DNA of 64,000 nt from an uncultured Aquimarina sp. (GCF_947492965.1 NZ_CANLOZ010000002.1:558001-622000); one strand, 5' to 3'. Shown: positions 53,114-62,066, numbered from the stretch's first letter. Made by a program: numbers and translations. Notes: a model not told the origin generated them from the sequence alone.

Positions 53114-53970
53114 TTTAAAACTTCAACATCTGCTCGTTTAATATATCCGCCTGAAATGATCTTTCCATCGTAATACACTTTAACCCAGTTCTCATTAACA
53201 TCTTCCATATAGGCAATATCTCCCTTTACTAAGAAGGCCTTTCTTTTAGATGTTTCTGACATTTCATTATGAAAAAAAGTTTTACCTACTGTTATCTTTA
53301 CTTTTTTTGATTTTTCATTTATACCATATCCACTTATATAGTCTAAATTTTCTTTTTTCAATGTTGTTTTTAACATGTTGAAAATTTCTATTGGCAATGA
53401 TGAAATTAATCTAAAGCTAACGTACTTGTCCTTTTCATCGTAAACAAAGCCATCATCCAAAACTTCTGTTACATCAAAATATCTTTGACATTCAATACTT
53501 CTTTCAATATTGGTTTTATCATATGTTTTTTGTCCTTTTTTAGATCTAACTAACATGGAACCCGATTTTTGTAAAGTATTTAAAAACTCATCCTTGTTTT
53601 TAGAAAAATCATCATTAAAAGTATCTAAAAAGCCTATATAATACTGATCTATTTGCACATTACTTTTACTCCCATTCACCAAAATTATATCAAGGACTTC
53701 ATTACCACTAATGATCTTATAATATTTATGCTTATTATAATCTTTAAAATCAGATTCATGTTCTAGATATTCGGAATAGCTTTCCCAAATACCTTGAAAA
53801 TCGTCTAATGAATGTTTCGATTTATTTTGATGTACAGGCTCAATAATTACTTCCTCAGCAATGCTTTCGGAAATCACCTCTTCTTTTTTTACACTATCGC
53901 TCTGTTTGCAGGCGAAAAAAAGAAATAACACAGAGAAGATTAAGATCTTCGTTTTATTTATGTTTTTCAT
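53110..53970 (-). CDS. SH3-domain lipoprotein, candidate immunity protein
   Basis: A protein of about 286 residues from ATG 53970 (MKNINKTKILIFSVLFLFFA, lipobox FFAC). Using 53997 would overlap the effector gene by 20 bases. The C-terminal 60 residues form an SH3-like domain (KAFLVKGDIAYMEDVNENWV, then VYYDGKIISGGYIKRADVEV). It directly follows the LysM/GH19 effector gene and would sit on the periplasmic side of a membrane. That is the position expected for the cognate immunity protein of a wall-degrading effector. Confidence 0.75.
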   Translation of the reverse strand: MKNINKTKILIFSVLFLFFACKQSDSVKKEEVISESIAEEVIIEPVHQNKSKHSLDDFQGIWESYSEYLEHESDFKDYNKHKYYKIISGNEVLDIILVNGSKSNVQIDQYYIGFLDTFNDDFSKNKDEFLNTLQKSGSMLVRSKKGQKTYDKTNIERSIECQRYFDVTEVLDDGFVYDEKDKYVSFRLISSLPIEIFNMLKTTLKKENLDYISGYGINEKSKKVKITVGKTFFHNEMSETSKRKAFLVKGDIAYMEDVNENWVKVYYDGKIISGGYIKRADVEVLK

Positions 53971-53977
53971 CATTTTT

Positions 53978-55684
53978 TTATTTATCAAGAACTTCATAGG
54001 CTTTCTTAGTATACCTCTTTCTATGAGTTAATCCATTATCGCCACCGTTTACATCATAAGTAACGGATGTGATCGCGGCATTATTATTTCCTTGATCTGC
54101 TTTACTATTTGTCCCATCCTGAACGTGAGTCCATATTATCATAGATGCCTTAATAGCGACCTCTACATCCGTTTTTAAAAGAGAAATATCATCACCCATA
54201 AAATCTTTGGTATCCTCCGGATATAATTCTTTCCATTTTTCATCTAAAGCCTTATACTTATCCTTTCCTGTTAAATGTATAAAACCAACACCAAAATAAT
54301 CAGAACCATCTTCGGTAGATTTCTTACCATTTTCCATTCTACATCCATATACATAATCAAAAAGAGTCTTACTTTCAATATAAGACGACTTTATGCTATA
54401 ATCTTCTTTAAAGGCATCATAGTCCCAAGACGCTACGTATTTTCCTTTTAAAAGAACTCTTGTTACTTCAATAGGGTCATCAACATCTCTCTTATGACCA
54501 TAGTTTTTCTGATAATTTGTTGTGGGATTAGAATATTCGCATTCTAGTGTTGCATCATAACCTTCAATTAAATCATGATATTTAAATGTGTATTTACCAG
54601 ATTTGGTTGGATGAGAAACTAAAACTTTTCTCAAAAAAGTATCATAAATATTTTTTGCTTTATATCCATAATTTTCTTGCAAAGCTCTTAGTTCACCTGT
54701 TTCAGTACCAATCTGTCCAAGAAAATGAGACATCCTGTCCAAATTATGTATTTCGAATTCATCACTATTATTATTAATTGCTTTTGCGACTTCTTCTCTC
54801 CTTGTTTTTTTTGATTTTGGAAATATTTCCAATAATTGCTCTGGAGTAATAGGAAATTTAGGACCTCCTTTTAATTCAAACCATTGTCCATCCGTATCTA
54901 ACCATCTGTTCGTAATTTTTTCTCCTCTTATTTCTCCTTCTTCTGTATCTCCGAGATATTGAATATTTAATTCAGTTTGTCCTTCTAAAGTATGTGCATC
55001 AGCTAAAATGTATAATAATGTCTTTTTACCTGTTGCTTCACTTAATGATTTTATCCAACCATCTTTTTTTTCTTCATTACTGCTATCAATTGCTATTTTA
55101 AAAATAGCCTGATCGGCAAAATCATCTTTATTTAAATAATCAGTCTCGCACATACCTCCTATAGTAGTCTTTACCATAGTATTGTAATTACCCTGATCAT
55201 CTTTAAGCATTATATTCTCATCTTGCTCTTCGATCCCCTTTTCCTTTCCTTGACGGACATTAATCGACATAGTCCTACCTTGAAGCAACTCAGTTTCTAC
55301 TATTACATAGATTTCTTTTCCAATATTACCTTGATCAACTTTTTTAAAAGTTATCTTCTTTTTCTTTTCTTTTGCTGCAACAAGTATAGGTAGAGTAATT
55401 TCTTGTCCTATATTAAGACTGTTTTGATTTGCAGTAGTAATTGTTGCATCACTTTCTATAATAGCTGCAACTGTTGTACCTTTCTTATTAGCTATTTTAC
55501 TTAATGTATCACCAGATTGCACAGTGTATATTTCATTATCTTGAGCACCTGTTTCACTTTCCACTTCAATCTCTTCTATAGTAGCTTCCGCAAAATAGGC
55601 TTTTGTCACTTTTGGTCTTATTATTTTAAGAGAGGGGACTGATTTAAATATATTAGGAAAATCCTTGAATGTTAGCGTTGGCAT
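53978..55684 (-). CDS. LysM and GH19/lysozyme-like domain protein, putative type VI effector
   Basis: A 568-residue protein without signal peptide. LysM domain at about 51-99 (YTVQSGDTLSKIANKKGT, LNIGQEITLPI); a beta-rich linker region (110-250). A GH19 chitinase/lysozyme-like domain runs from about 278: FPITPEQLLEIFP, then MSHFLGQIGTETGELRALQE with candidate catalytic Glu328 and Glu331, and FGVGFIHLTGKDKYKALDEK. It probably cleaves peptidoglycan glycan strands. Lack of a signal fits export by the adjacent TssD tube. It starts 3 bases after the tssD stop. Confidence 0.85.
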   Translation of the reverse strand: MPTLTFKDFPNIFKSVPSLKIIRPKVTKAYFAEATIEEIEVESETGAQDNEIYTVQSGDTLSKIANKKGTTVAAIIESDATITTANQNSLNIGQEITLPILVAAKEKKKKITFKKVDQGNIGKEIYVIVETELLQGRTMSINVRQGKEKGIEEQDENIMLKDDQGNYNTMVKTTIGGMCETDYLNKDDFADQAIFKIAIDSSNEEKKDGWIKSLSEATGKKTLLYILADAHTLEGQTELNIQYLGDTEEGEIRGEKITNRWLDTDGQWFELKGGPKFPITPEQLLEIFPKSKKTRREEVAKAINNNSDEFEIHNLDRMSHFLGQIGTETGELRALQENYGYKAKNIYDTFLRKVLVSHPTKSGKYTFKYHDLIEGYDATLECEYSNPTTNYQKNYGHKRDVDDPIEVTRVLLKGKYVASWDYDAFKEDYSIKSSYIESKTLFDYVYGCRMENGKKSTEDGSDYFGVGFIHLTGKDKYKALDEKWKELYPEDTKDFMGDDISLLKTDVEVAIKASMIIWTHVQDGTNSKADQGNNNAAITSVTYDVNGGDNGLTHRKRYTKKAYEVLDK

Positions 55685-55687
55685 ATT

Positions 55688-56389
55688 CTATTTCTTTTGA
55701 GTGATAATCTCTAATTTAATTTTTTGAGTATCTGAGGTGATTGTTAGATCTTCAATAATATCATTTGTTAGCACTTCTCCATTGTACTTAAAGTCATTTT
55801 GATTATCATCAAGATCTATATCAACATCTTTACCTACACCATTTTTAGTTTTCAATACAAGATAAACAGCAGTTCCTGACTGTAATTCATCATCTGGTAT
55901 CCTATTTCCATCCATATCGGTATAATACATATCCTCTATTTCAGGTTCAACATTCTCCTCCCTCTCCGTAATCGGAGCAGCTTCAGCAAAAGGATTGCTG
56001 GGATTCCAGTTTTTTTCGAAAACCTGTCCACGTACTCTCTGAATACCTGGCGATAGCAATAGTTCCATTTTTAAGGGATCATTGCCTTCCGCATTAAATT
56101 TTTCATCTAATTGTACGCAGTGGCAATTACCAAACTCAAAATCAAATAGCTTACTAAACCCATCCCTCTTGTAAAAGCGAACATAACCGTTGTACATGGT
56201 ATGGGTAGAAAACATCCAATCATAAAATAATTCATCATTTTTGGTAGACTCTACAAGTAAATGGATTTTACCATTTTGAATAGTCGTTTGTGGACGTCCG
56301 TTAGCATCTACCAATTGTTGATACAAAAATGCGCTGTTCAGTACATTTCGTTCTTCGTCATTAATAAAAAGTTTCGCCTGAAAGGCCAT
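55688..56389 (-). CDS. tssD: Type VI secretion tube protein TssD (Hcp) with C-terminal extension
   Basis: A 233-residue protein. Residues 1-130 match the Bacteroidota TssD/Hcp family: MAFQAKLFINDEERNVLNSA, then KIHLLVESTKNDELFYDWMF, VRFYKRDGFSKLF and LDEKFNAEGNDPLKMELLLS. Family members are usually about 130 residues, so the last 100 (acidic linker, then YYTDMDGNRIPDDELQSGTA and a beta-rich end) are an added domain. TssD hexamers form the tube that carries effectors. No other T6SS genes are in the window, so this is an orphan hcp-effector locus. Read from a good promoter. Confidence 0.9.
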   Translation of the reverse strand: MAFQAKLFINDEERNVLNSAFLYQQLVDANGRPQTTIQNGKIHLLVESTKNDELFYDWMFSTHTMYNGYVRFYKRDGFSKLFDFEFGNCHCVQLDEKFNAEGNDPLKMELLLSPGIQRVRGQVFEKNWNPSNPFAEAAPITEREENVEPEIEDMYYTDMDGNRIPDDELQSGTAVYLVLKTKNGVGKDVDIDLDDNQNDFKYNGEVLTNDIIEDLTITSDTQKIKLEIITQKK

Positions 56390-56424
56390 AGCGTGACAAT
56401 TTGGAATTTGGAGCAGTAAAATAT

Positions 56425-56454
56425 CAAAAATATGTGGAAGGAGCTACATGCAAA
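56425..56454 (-). promoter_or_regulatory. Promoter of the tssD/effector operon
   Basis: On the minus strand, TATTTTTG (56432-56425) fits TAnnTTTG, and TTTG (56454-56451) lies 18 bases upstream, close to the -33 spacing of 19-21. The tssD ATG is about 35 bases downstream. Confidence 0.5.
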
Positions 56455-56585
56455 CAAATTATTTCGATATAGGTATAAATTCCCGGATAAACTTCCTACA
56501 AAAATGATATTTTTAAGTATATGTAGGATCTAGCATGTCGAAAGATTATTTTTTGAAAAGGTCATTTATTTTATTGATTTCACTT

Positions 56586-56620
56586 TGAAAGCACTTCTAC
56601 ACGTGTCCGCCAACGAAGGA
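56586..56620. repeat. Dispersed repeat unit
   Basis: AAAGCACTTCTACACGTGTCC then GCCAACGAAGGAAGCTCA, a single unit of the short palindromic repeat family in the gap upstream of tssD. Confidence 0.6.
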
Positions 56621-56697
56621 AGCTCAATTTTACAAATTAGTGTACATCCATAAACCGTATAAAACATGAGTTCATAAAATTATTTCTAACATTAGAC

Positions 56698-56944
56698 ACA
56701 TTCTTTTTTGCATTGTCCACCCTTCGACAGGCTCAGGATGACTAACAAAAAAACGGTAGTCTGAAGAAAACAATACTAAAAATTTTGCTCAATCCGCTAC
56801 ATAAAATGAAGCTGTATATAGTATCATATGCAATCATTTGATCTATAATATTTCTACTATACTTTGTCTTAGAACATTTTGCGAATTTTATGTTACGCTT
56901 CGTTCTCTTCATTTTTCACATATTATTTTCTAAGGACGAAATTT
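56698..56944. repeat. Large dispersed element, copy 2 (inverted)
   Basis: From CATTCTTTTTTGCATTGTCC to TTTTCTAAGGACGAAATTT. It is the reverse-complement counterpart of 26528-26757, with blocks GTCTGAAGAAAACAATACT, CCGCTACATAAAATGAAGCT and GCGAATTTTATGTTACGCTT clearly shared. A unit of the short repeat family (56716-56745) is inserted near one end, where copy 1 has CCAAAAAAGAACC. Confidence 0.65.
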
Positions 56945-57059
56945 AAAAGTATGATATTAGCCGCAATCCAAAACCAGTTTACTACTGGAGAAACTAAGTA
57001 TGAAAGCTCATAATTATCGATTCTTGTAGAATATCTTGAGCTGAAAGAGGAATGCTTGA

Positions 57060-57494
57060 TTAACTAGCCTTTGATCGGATGACACTTGTAAGTACTTTGG
57101 CCCAATGAATAGCATCTCCTAAAGTATCGAATCCCCTGATCTTGTTGCGCATAAACAACTTTTCTAATAACACATTCATTAACCCTTTGGGAGTATAACT
57201 TACAATACCATAAGCACGAAGTTTATAGTCACTTCTGTAAAACTTAATCCAATCACTTGGCTTTACGGCATAAGAATGTACTCTATTGGTAATATATACA
57301 ATTTCTCCGCCATCGTGATCATATAAATTGGTAAGGTGTTCTACCAGAATTTTGGCATGATCATCCCAGGTAAAAACAACATCTTCATTGATTTCGCCAA
57401 CAACATAACCATCGAATAAATAAAAATTTCCAAAGGAATAATTTAACTCCTGGATGGCTTCGCGAAAAAATACAGTGTCTTTAAGGTATTGCAT
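57060..57494 (-). CDS. Hypothetical protein
   Basis: About 144 residues from ATG 57494 (MQYLKDTVFFREAIQELNYS); an in-frame ATG at 57512 would add six aromatic residues. A soluble alpha/beta protein with GYVVGEINEDVVFTWDDHAK and GGEIVYITNRVHSYAVKP. The pattern of strand-helix units recalls STAS/SpoIIAA-like small proteins common in Flavobacteriia, which is only a suggestion. Monocistronic. Confidence 0.7.
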   Translation of the reverse strand: MQYLKDTVFFREAIQELNYSFGNFYLFDGYVVGEINEDVVFTWDDHAKILVEHLTNLYDHDGGEIVYITNRVHSYAVKPSDWIKFYRSDYKLRAYGIVSYTPKGLMNVLLEKLFMRNKIRGFDTLGDAIHWAKVLTSVIRSKAS

Positions 57495-57630
57495 AGTGTA
57501 AAAATAATACATCTATGATCTGAGTGAAAAAAAATACCTATGAAAGGTACACATATTTCGGTTAATAAACAAAAAGTGTAGACGAATGGTATTCTACAAG
57601 GTTTGAATGGATAATAATTAAAAGGCTTAG

Positions 57631-57860
57631 GTTTTCGAGGCCTAACAAGTTCATCATATATATGAAGGTCTTATAAATTCACCCTTCGAGAGCCTCAGGG
57701 TTCAAATCAATCCGAAGGTTGTACTTCGACACCTGTCCGCCTATGGAGGAAGTTCAGCATCCGTCTTGAAGCCCAATAACATTTATTTCTAATACCTAAG
57801 TTTTTTATTAAATCCATTCTTTTTTGTATTGCCCACCCTTCGAGAGCCTCAGGGTTCTAA
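57631..57860. repeat. Repeat cluster in the gap upstream of the hypothetical protein
   Basis: Short-family units at 57631-57775 (CCCTTCGAGAGCCTCAGGGTT, CGCCTATGGAGGAAGTTCAG) and again at 57836-57860, the second directly after TTCTTTTTTGTATTGCCC, the end motif of the large element. Confidence 0.7.
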
Positions 57861-57875
57861 TTAACAGTATAAAAC

Positions 57876-57907
57876 AAAAAAACCGCTCCGTAAAAAGAGC
57901 GGTTTTT
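57876..57907 (-). terminator. Intrinsic terminator of the subtilisin gene
   Basis: AAAAACCGCTC (57878-57888) pairs with GAGCGGTTTTT (57897-57907). The A-run on the plus strand becomes the T-run of a minus-strand terminator, 27 bases past the stop codon. Confidence 0.88.
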
Positions 57908-57934
57908 GACAAATCTTGGGGTATATCTCTGGGA

Positions 57935-60547
57935 TTAATTCTTAAGTAATTTCATTGTTTTCGTTTTACCATCTTCAGTGATGATCTTTACAAAATACAA
58001 TCCTTTATATCCTTTTAGCTCAACATCAAAACGGTCAGTTTCTTTTTGATGATCCGCATAGATAACATCACCAGCCATATTTCTGATCACTATCCCCACA
58101 TTGGTATAAGTATCATTTAACTGAATTGCTACTTCTCCTTGTGTTGGATTAGGGTATGCACTAAAATCAATCGTCTTGATTTCTTCTACCGGTCTAGCAT
58201 CTTCTTTATCATCTTGCTTGCCACCAAAATTGCCTATCGTAAATTGTTCTCCTCCCATAGGCTGGAATTCTTCATCTGTTTGTAAAATATTGTAATTAAG
58301 ATACGTTCCTTCTTTTAGCTCTACTTCTGGTTTTACGAGTAGTTTAAGACTAAAGGTTTCATAAGGTTCAGCCCTAACGTTGTAAATCATCGCCTTAGGC
58401 TCATACACTCTATAAATATTCCTATCCACACGCTCAATTCCTTCCATCTTAGCTTCCCCTAACAATTCATTTAGTTTTTCATCTGGCATTAAATAAAAAG
58501 CTCCTATTTTTTCAAAAGGGATTCCTGTTTTGTTTTCCGTAACAGCTAACTGAAGATTGATAGCTCTCACTCTTTTATCTATATTTCTGATAAATACTGC
58601 AGGTGCTACATTGTTGAACGCATTTATATCATAGACACTAACATTTTTCCATGCAATATTGTTATTATTTTTAGTGTTTTGCCAAACAGAGGCTACCTCA
58701 ACTCCAATTGGATCGGTAGCAGATTCTATTCTTGCTAGTAAACAAAAGTGGTGTACATCATTTACAAAGTCTGCTGGATTTGGTGGGTACCAAGGAATTT
58801 TTACAATAATCTCATCATCTGGAGACGTAGGAATGGCTACATCACCAATAAAATCGCCATGCAGAATATTACTTCCTCCTACCATTTGATAGTAATTGTT
58901 CCAATGTACTGGCCAAGATAATCCTGTAGAAGCTTTACTAAAATAGAGCTTAAGCACTCCATCATCGATATTAGAGCAGTTTTTTCTATTGATCCTTACA
59001 TACACCCAATTAGGACTTAAGAGTTTGTATTCCGGATTTTCATGGGTTAATATACCATCATCATCGTTTCGCACCCAAATATCTGGGCTTAGATACATCG
59101 TTCCGGAAGATGGTTCGGTTCCGTCATCTGCCACGGTATCTCGGATATACATATCAGAGGTATCCACCGCCAATACTGCCTGATGCGCATTTAATCTACC
59201 ATATCCTAGCTCTTGAGAATGCCCTGGCTCTGTTGCATTCCAGTTATAGTCATAACCACCAACCTTATCAGCAGTACATTTTAGAATATCTTCAATCTCC
59301 TGATTACTTAATGTTGGATCTACAGATAGCATTAAAGCGGCTACTCCTGAAACCGCAGGAGCAGCAAAGGAAGTTCCATCGCTATTGGCATATACATTTC
59401 CATTCTGAGTACTTCTAATTCCCACTCCAGGAGCAGCAAGATCTAGATTAGGTCCAAACTGAGAGAAACCTGCTTTAGCATCTGTATTGGTAGTTGCTGC
59501 AACAGAAAACACATTAACATTTGAAGCTGGATAAGATATTGCGCCTCCACCAGAATTACCTGCTGCACATACAATAAATACGCCTGCATTGTATGCATTT
59601 TGTAATGCTGTATTAATCGCAGGAGAGCTACCAACAGTCAAACTCAACTGTATGATATCTGCTCCATTATCCATTGCATATATGATCGCATCATCTAAAA
59701 TAGCAGCATTTGGTGCAAAATCTCCAACACCTTCTAACATCAATCTTGCTCCGACACCGTTATTACCTCCAGCGATACCAGCAATACCAGTATTGTTATT
59801 GGTTTTAGCACCCACAACCCCTGCTACATGAGTTCCATGCCAAAAAGGTCCTCTGGAATCATTATCCCCATTATGAAAATCCCAACCTTTCCAATCATCA
59901 ACGAAACCGTTTCCATCATCATCAATTCCATTTCCTGTGGTAGGATCATTAGGATTAGCCCATGCATCTTCTCCAGGATTAAGGTATACGTTTTGGTATC
60001 CGTCGGTTCCTAATCCTAAATCTTCATGAGTCCAATCGGTTCCACTATCTAATATCCCTACAATGACATTACTATTTCCTGTGGTAATATCCCACGCATC
60101 TTCGGCATCAATATCGGCATCACTCACCTGCTCCAATCCCCATTGCACACCGAAAAGCGGATCATTTGGCGTTAAGATATACGATCCCATAGTATTTGTA
60201 AAGATTTGCTGAGCATCTACCTCTCGGGCCATTTTATCATACGTGTCCAGAATTTTACCTCTGGTAATGATTTTAAAGTCATAAAAACCAAGTCTGTTAC
60301 TTCTCATCAGTTTCATCCCATAGGTTTCTTCTAATCGTTGAATTGCCTTTTGAGAAGGTGCTTTTTGAAACTGAATCGTGATCTCATCACTTAGTGCAAA
60401 CTTCTGCCCCGTTTGTTCGTCTACCAATTTCCAACCCTCTTTTTCCTCGGAGAACTGTTGTTGATTGATTGTTCTTGTTTTTTGTGCCCAAGCCATTGTC
60501 GTAAACAATAGCAACATACACCATACAATAGTTGTTTTTGATTTCAT
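57935..60547 (-). CDS. Subtilisin-like S8 serine peptidase with T9SS C-terminal sorting domain
   Basis: An 870-residue secreted protease. Signal peptide (cleavage after AWA, about residue 21), a propeptide to about 125, then the S8 domain with the triad D167 (VGILDSGTDWTHED), H237 (HGTHVAGVV) and S393 (GTSFAAPAVSG), and oxyanion N331 (AAGNSGG). A beta-rich region follows. The last 80 residues form a type A type IX secretion domain, SAYPNPTQGEVAIQL to YKGLYFVKIITEDGKTKT, followed by a basic MKLLKN end. It is secreted or cell-surface attached through T9SS. All catalytic residues are intact. Confidence 0.96.
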   Translation of the reverse strand: MKSKTTIVWCMLLLFTTMAWAQKTRTINQQQFSEEKEGWKLVDEQTGQKFALSDEITIQFQKAPSQKAIQRLEETYGMKLMRSNRLGFYDFKIITRGKILDTYDKMAREVDAQQIFTNTMGSYILTPNDPLFGVQWGLEQVSDADIDAEDAWDITTGNSNVIVGILDSGTDWTHEDLGLGTDGYQNVYLNPGEDAWANPNDPTTGNGIDDDGNGFVDDWKGWDFHNGDNDSRGPFWHGTHVAGVVGAKTNNNTGIAGIAGGNNGVGARLMLEGVGDFAPNAAILDDAIIYAMDNGADIIQLSLTVGSSPAINTALQNAYNAGVFIVCAAGNSGGGAISYPASNVNVFSVAATTNTDAKAGFSQFGPNLDLAAPGVGIRSTQNGNVYANSDGTSFAAPAVSGVAALMLSVDPTLSNQEIEDILKCTADKVGGYDYNWNATEPGHSQELGYGRLNAHQAVLAVDTSDMYIRDTVADDGTEPSSGTMYLSPDIWVRNDDDGILTHENPEYKLLSPNWVYVRINRKNCSNIDDGVLKLYFSKASTGLSWPVHWNNYYQMVGGSNILHGDFIGDVAIPTSPDDEIIVKIPWYPPNPADFVNDVHHFCLLARIESATDPIGVEVASVWQNTKNNNNIAWKNVSVYDINAFNNVAPAVFIRNIDKRVRAINLQLAVTENKTGIPFEKIGAFYLMPDEKLNELLGEAKMEGIERVDRNIYRVYEPKAMIYNVRAEPYETFSLKLLVKPEVELKEGTYLNYNILQTDEEFQPMGGEQFTIGNFGGKQDDKEDARPVEEIKTIDFSAYPNPTQGEVAIQLNDTYTNVGIVIRNMAGDVIYADHQKETDRFDVELKGYKGLYFVKIITEDGKTKTMKLLKN

Positions 60548-60790
60548 CTGTAATATATTTTTAAAGTTGATATCGTAAACTTACAAGACACTATACGTGA
60601 AGACAATAGGTGTTTTACCCTTTACAAACAGGGATTTGTCCCTTATTGATTATGGTTAAGCAGCAAGTAATTCGTTTTTTAATGAACGATTTAAAAGAAT
60701 AATACACAAACTCCTCCTAAACAATTTTCTACAAAAGAAACAAACAGTCAACTCCCTGAAAACAGGGTGTTTTTTTCACGGAAAAGAGTG

Positions 60791-60821
60791 TTTGGCGACT
60801 TCTATTACGAAGATATATTTG
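60791..60821 (+). promoter_or_regulatory. Canonical Bacteroidota promoter
   Basis: TTTG (60791-60794), exactly 19 bases, then TATATTTG (60814-60821), matching TTTG-N19-TAnnTTTG. The ATG of the downstream lipoprotein is at 60868, giving a leader of about 40 bases. It serves as the in-window reference for other promoter calls. Confidence 0.85.
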
Positions 60822-60867
60822 TACCATAATTAAAACCAATCGATTAATTAACACTTATATAAAAATC

Positions 60868-61296
60868 ATGAAAAAAACCATTTTAAATTTCGCATTAATT
60901 ATCGCTGTTTTGTTTGCAGCTTCTTGTAAAAATGAAACTAAATCTGAAGCTACTGATACTGCAGATAAGACTGAAGAAGTAGCGACTGAAGAAAAATCTG
61001 AAGAAAAAAGCAGTGAAGCAAAATCAACATCATCTGATGGTGTTCCTAGTTTTAGTGACCAAAAGGTTCAGGAATATGTAGATTCTTATGAAGCTTATAT
61101 CGAAGAATACAAAAAAGCAGTAGAAAGTAAAGATATGACGGCTTTCGCTTCTTTAGGGCAAAAAGGTCAGGAGTTAGGAACAAAAGCTCAGGAAGTTATG
61201 GGTAACCTTTCTGGAGATGATGTAAAAAAGCTAAATGATTATATGACAGCTAAGTCGGCTGAGTTACAGGAGCTTTCTAAAAAGCTAATGCAGTAA
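60868..61296 (+). CDS. Small acidic lipoprotein with helical domain
   Basis: A 142-residue lipoprotein (lipobox LFAASC at about residue 20, then KNETKSEA). An acidic Glu/Ser/Thr linker (25-62) leads into a helical domain (65-142: QKVQEYVDSYEAYIEEYKKA, KKLNDYMTAKSAELQELSKK), likely a helical hairpin or bundle. Driven by a near-consensus promoter, so probably well expressed. Function unknown; abundant lipoproteins of this sort are common in the phylum. Confidence 0.82.
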   Translation: MKKTILNFALIIAVLFAASCKNETKSEATDTADKTEEVATEEKSEEKSSEAKSTSSDGVPSFSDQKVQEYVDSYEAYIEEYKKAVESKDMTAFASLGQKGQELGTKAQEVMGNLSGDDVKKLNDYMTAKSAELQELSKKLMQ

Positions 61297-61348
61297 TCAT
61301 TTAGGACCTATTAAGTTTAGTTATCATAATTGATAGGGGTTATTGAGC

Positions 61349-61376
61349 AAATCCTGTTCTGTTTAGAACGGGATTT
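61349..61376 (+). terminator. Hairpin after the small lipoprotein gene
   Basis: AAATCCTGTTCT (61349-61360) pairs with AGAACGGGATTT (61365-61376) with one G-T pair, 52 bases after the stop. The T-tract is weak. Confidence 0.5.
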
Positions 61377-61426
61377 GTTGGTCTTAGCATACACAATGTT
61401 CCACATCCTAATACTAAAAAATCAAT

Positions 61427-62056
61427 ATGTTACTTCTACATAAATTCCGAAAAGTTTTTAAGCAACAAATTGCATCTATTGGTTTGACTTTGACTTCAGA
61501 GAGTGAAGATGAACTGATTGCAAAAAACCATGAAAAACATTTACATCTAAAAACTTACTTGCTCAACTTTGGAGGTTCAGGACAATTAGCAATTGCTGAA
61601 CTACAAATTATCAAAGGCAATATTGAAAAAGCATTAAAAGAGAACCCTTTTGAAAGTCGTGAAAATTTGCTTACCTCAAAAACTATAGGAAATTACACCT
61701 TATACACAGAAAAGGAAGTCCCTAAACAAGAAATAAACTTGGTCTATATGCAAAGTTTAGATACCAAGATTTATAAGGATGATGAATATATTATTATAAA
61801 GCAAAAAGGAAATCATGACCTTATTCGTAAAAATCCAGTTTTTATAGATTTCTTAAGAGGTAAAATAACGATCGATGAATTGTTTATCCTAATTGCTTCG
61901 ATGCAAATTCCAAATGGATTATATCTTCAAAAACCACATGGATTTGGAGATCCTAAGAAAATAAAAAAATGGAAAAAGATAGGAACAGTCATTACGATAC
62001 TAACAGCAATTACACTTATCTTGGTTCGTATCCTAAAATATATGCAAATACATTAG
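61427..62056 (+). CDS. Hypothetical tail-anchored protein
   Basis: A 209-residue protein, cytoplasmic and mixed alpha/beta for about 180 residues (LNFGGSGQLAIAELQIIKGN, YTEKEVPKQEINLVYM) and then one C-terminal TM helix (KIGTVITILTAITLILVRIL). No signal peptide. Not recognised. Convergent with the lipocalin-like lipoprotein gene, 10 bases apart. Confidence 0.7.
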   Translation: MLLLHKFRKVFKQQIASIGLTLTSESEDELIAKNHEKHLHLKTYLLNFGGSGQLAIAELQIIKGNIEKALKENPFESRENLLTSKTIGNYTLYTEKEVPKQEINLVYMQSLDTKIYKDDEYIIIKQKGNHDLIRKNPVFIDFLRGKITIDELFILIASMQIPNGLYLQKPHGFGDPKKIKKWKKIGTVITILTAITLILVRILKYMQIH

Positions 62057-62066
62057 ATATATCTTA

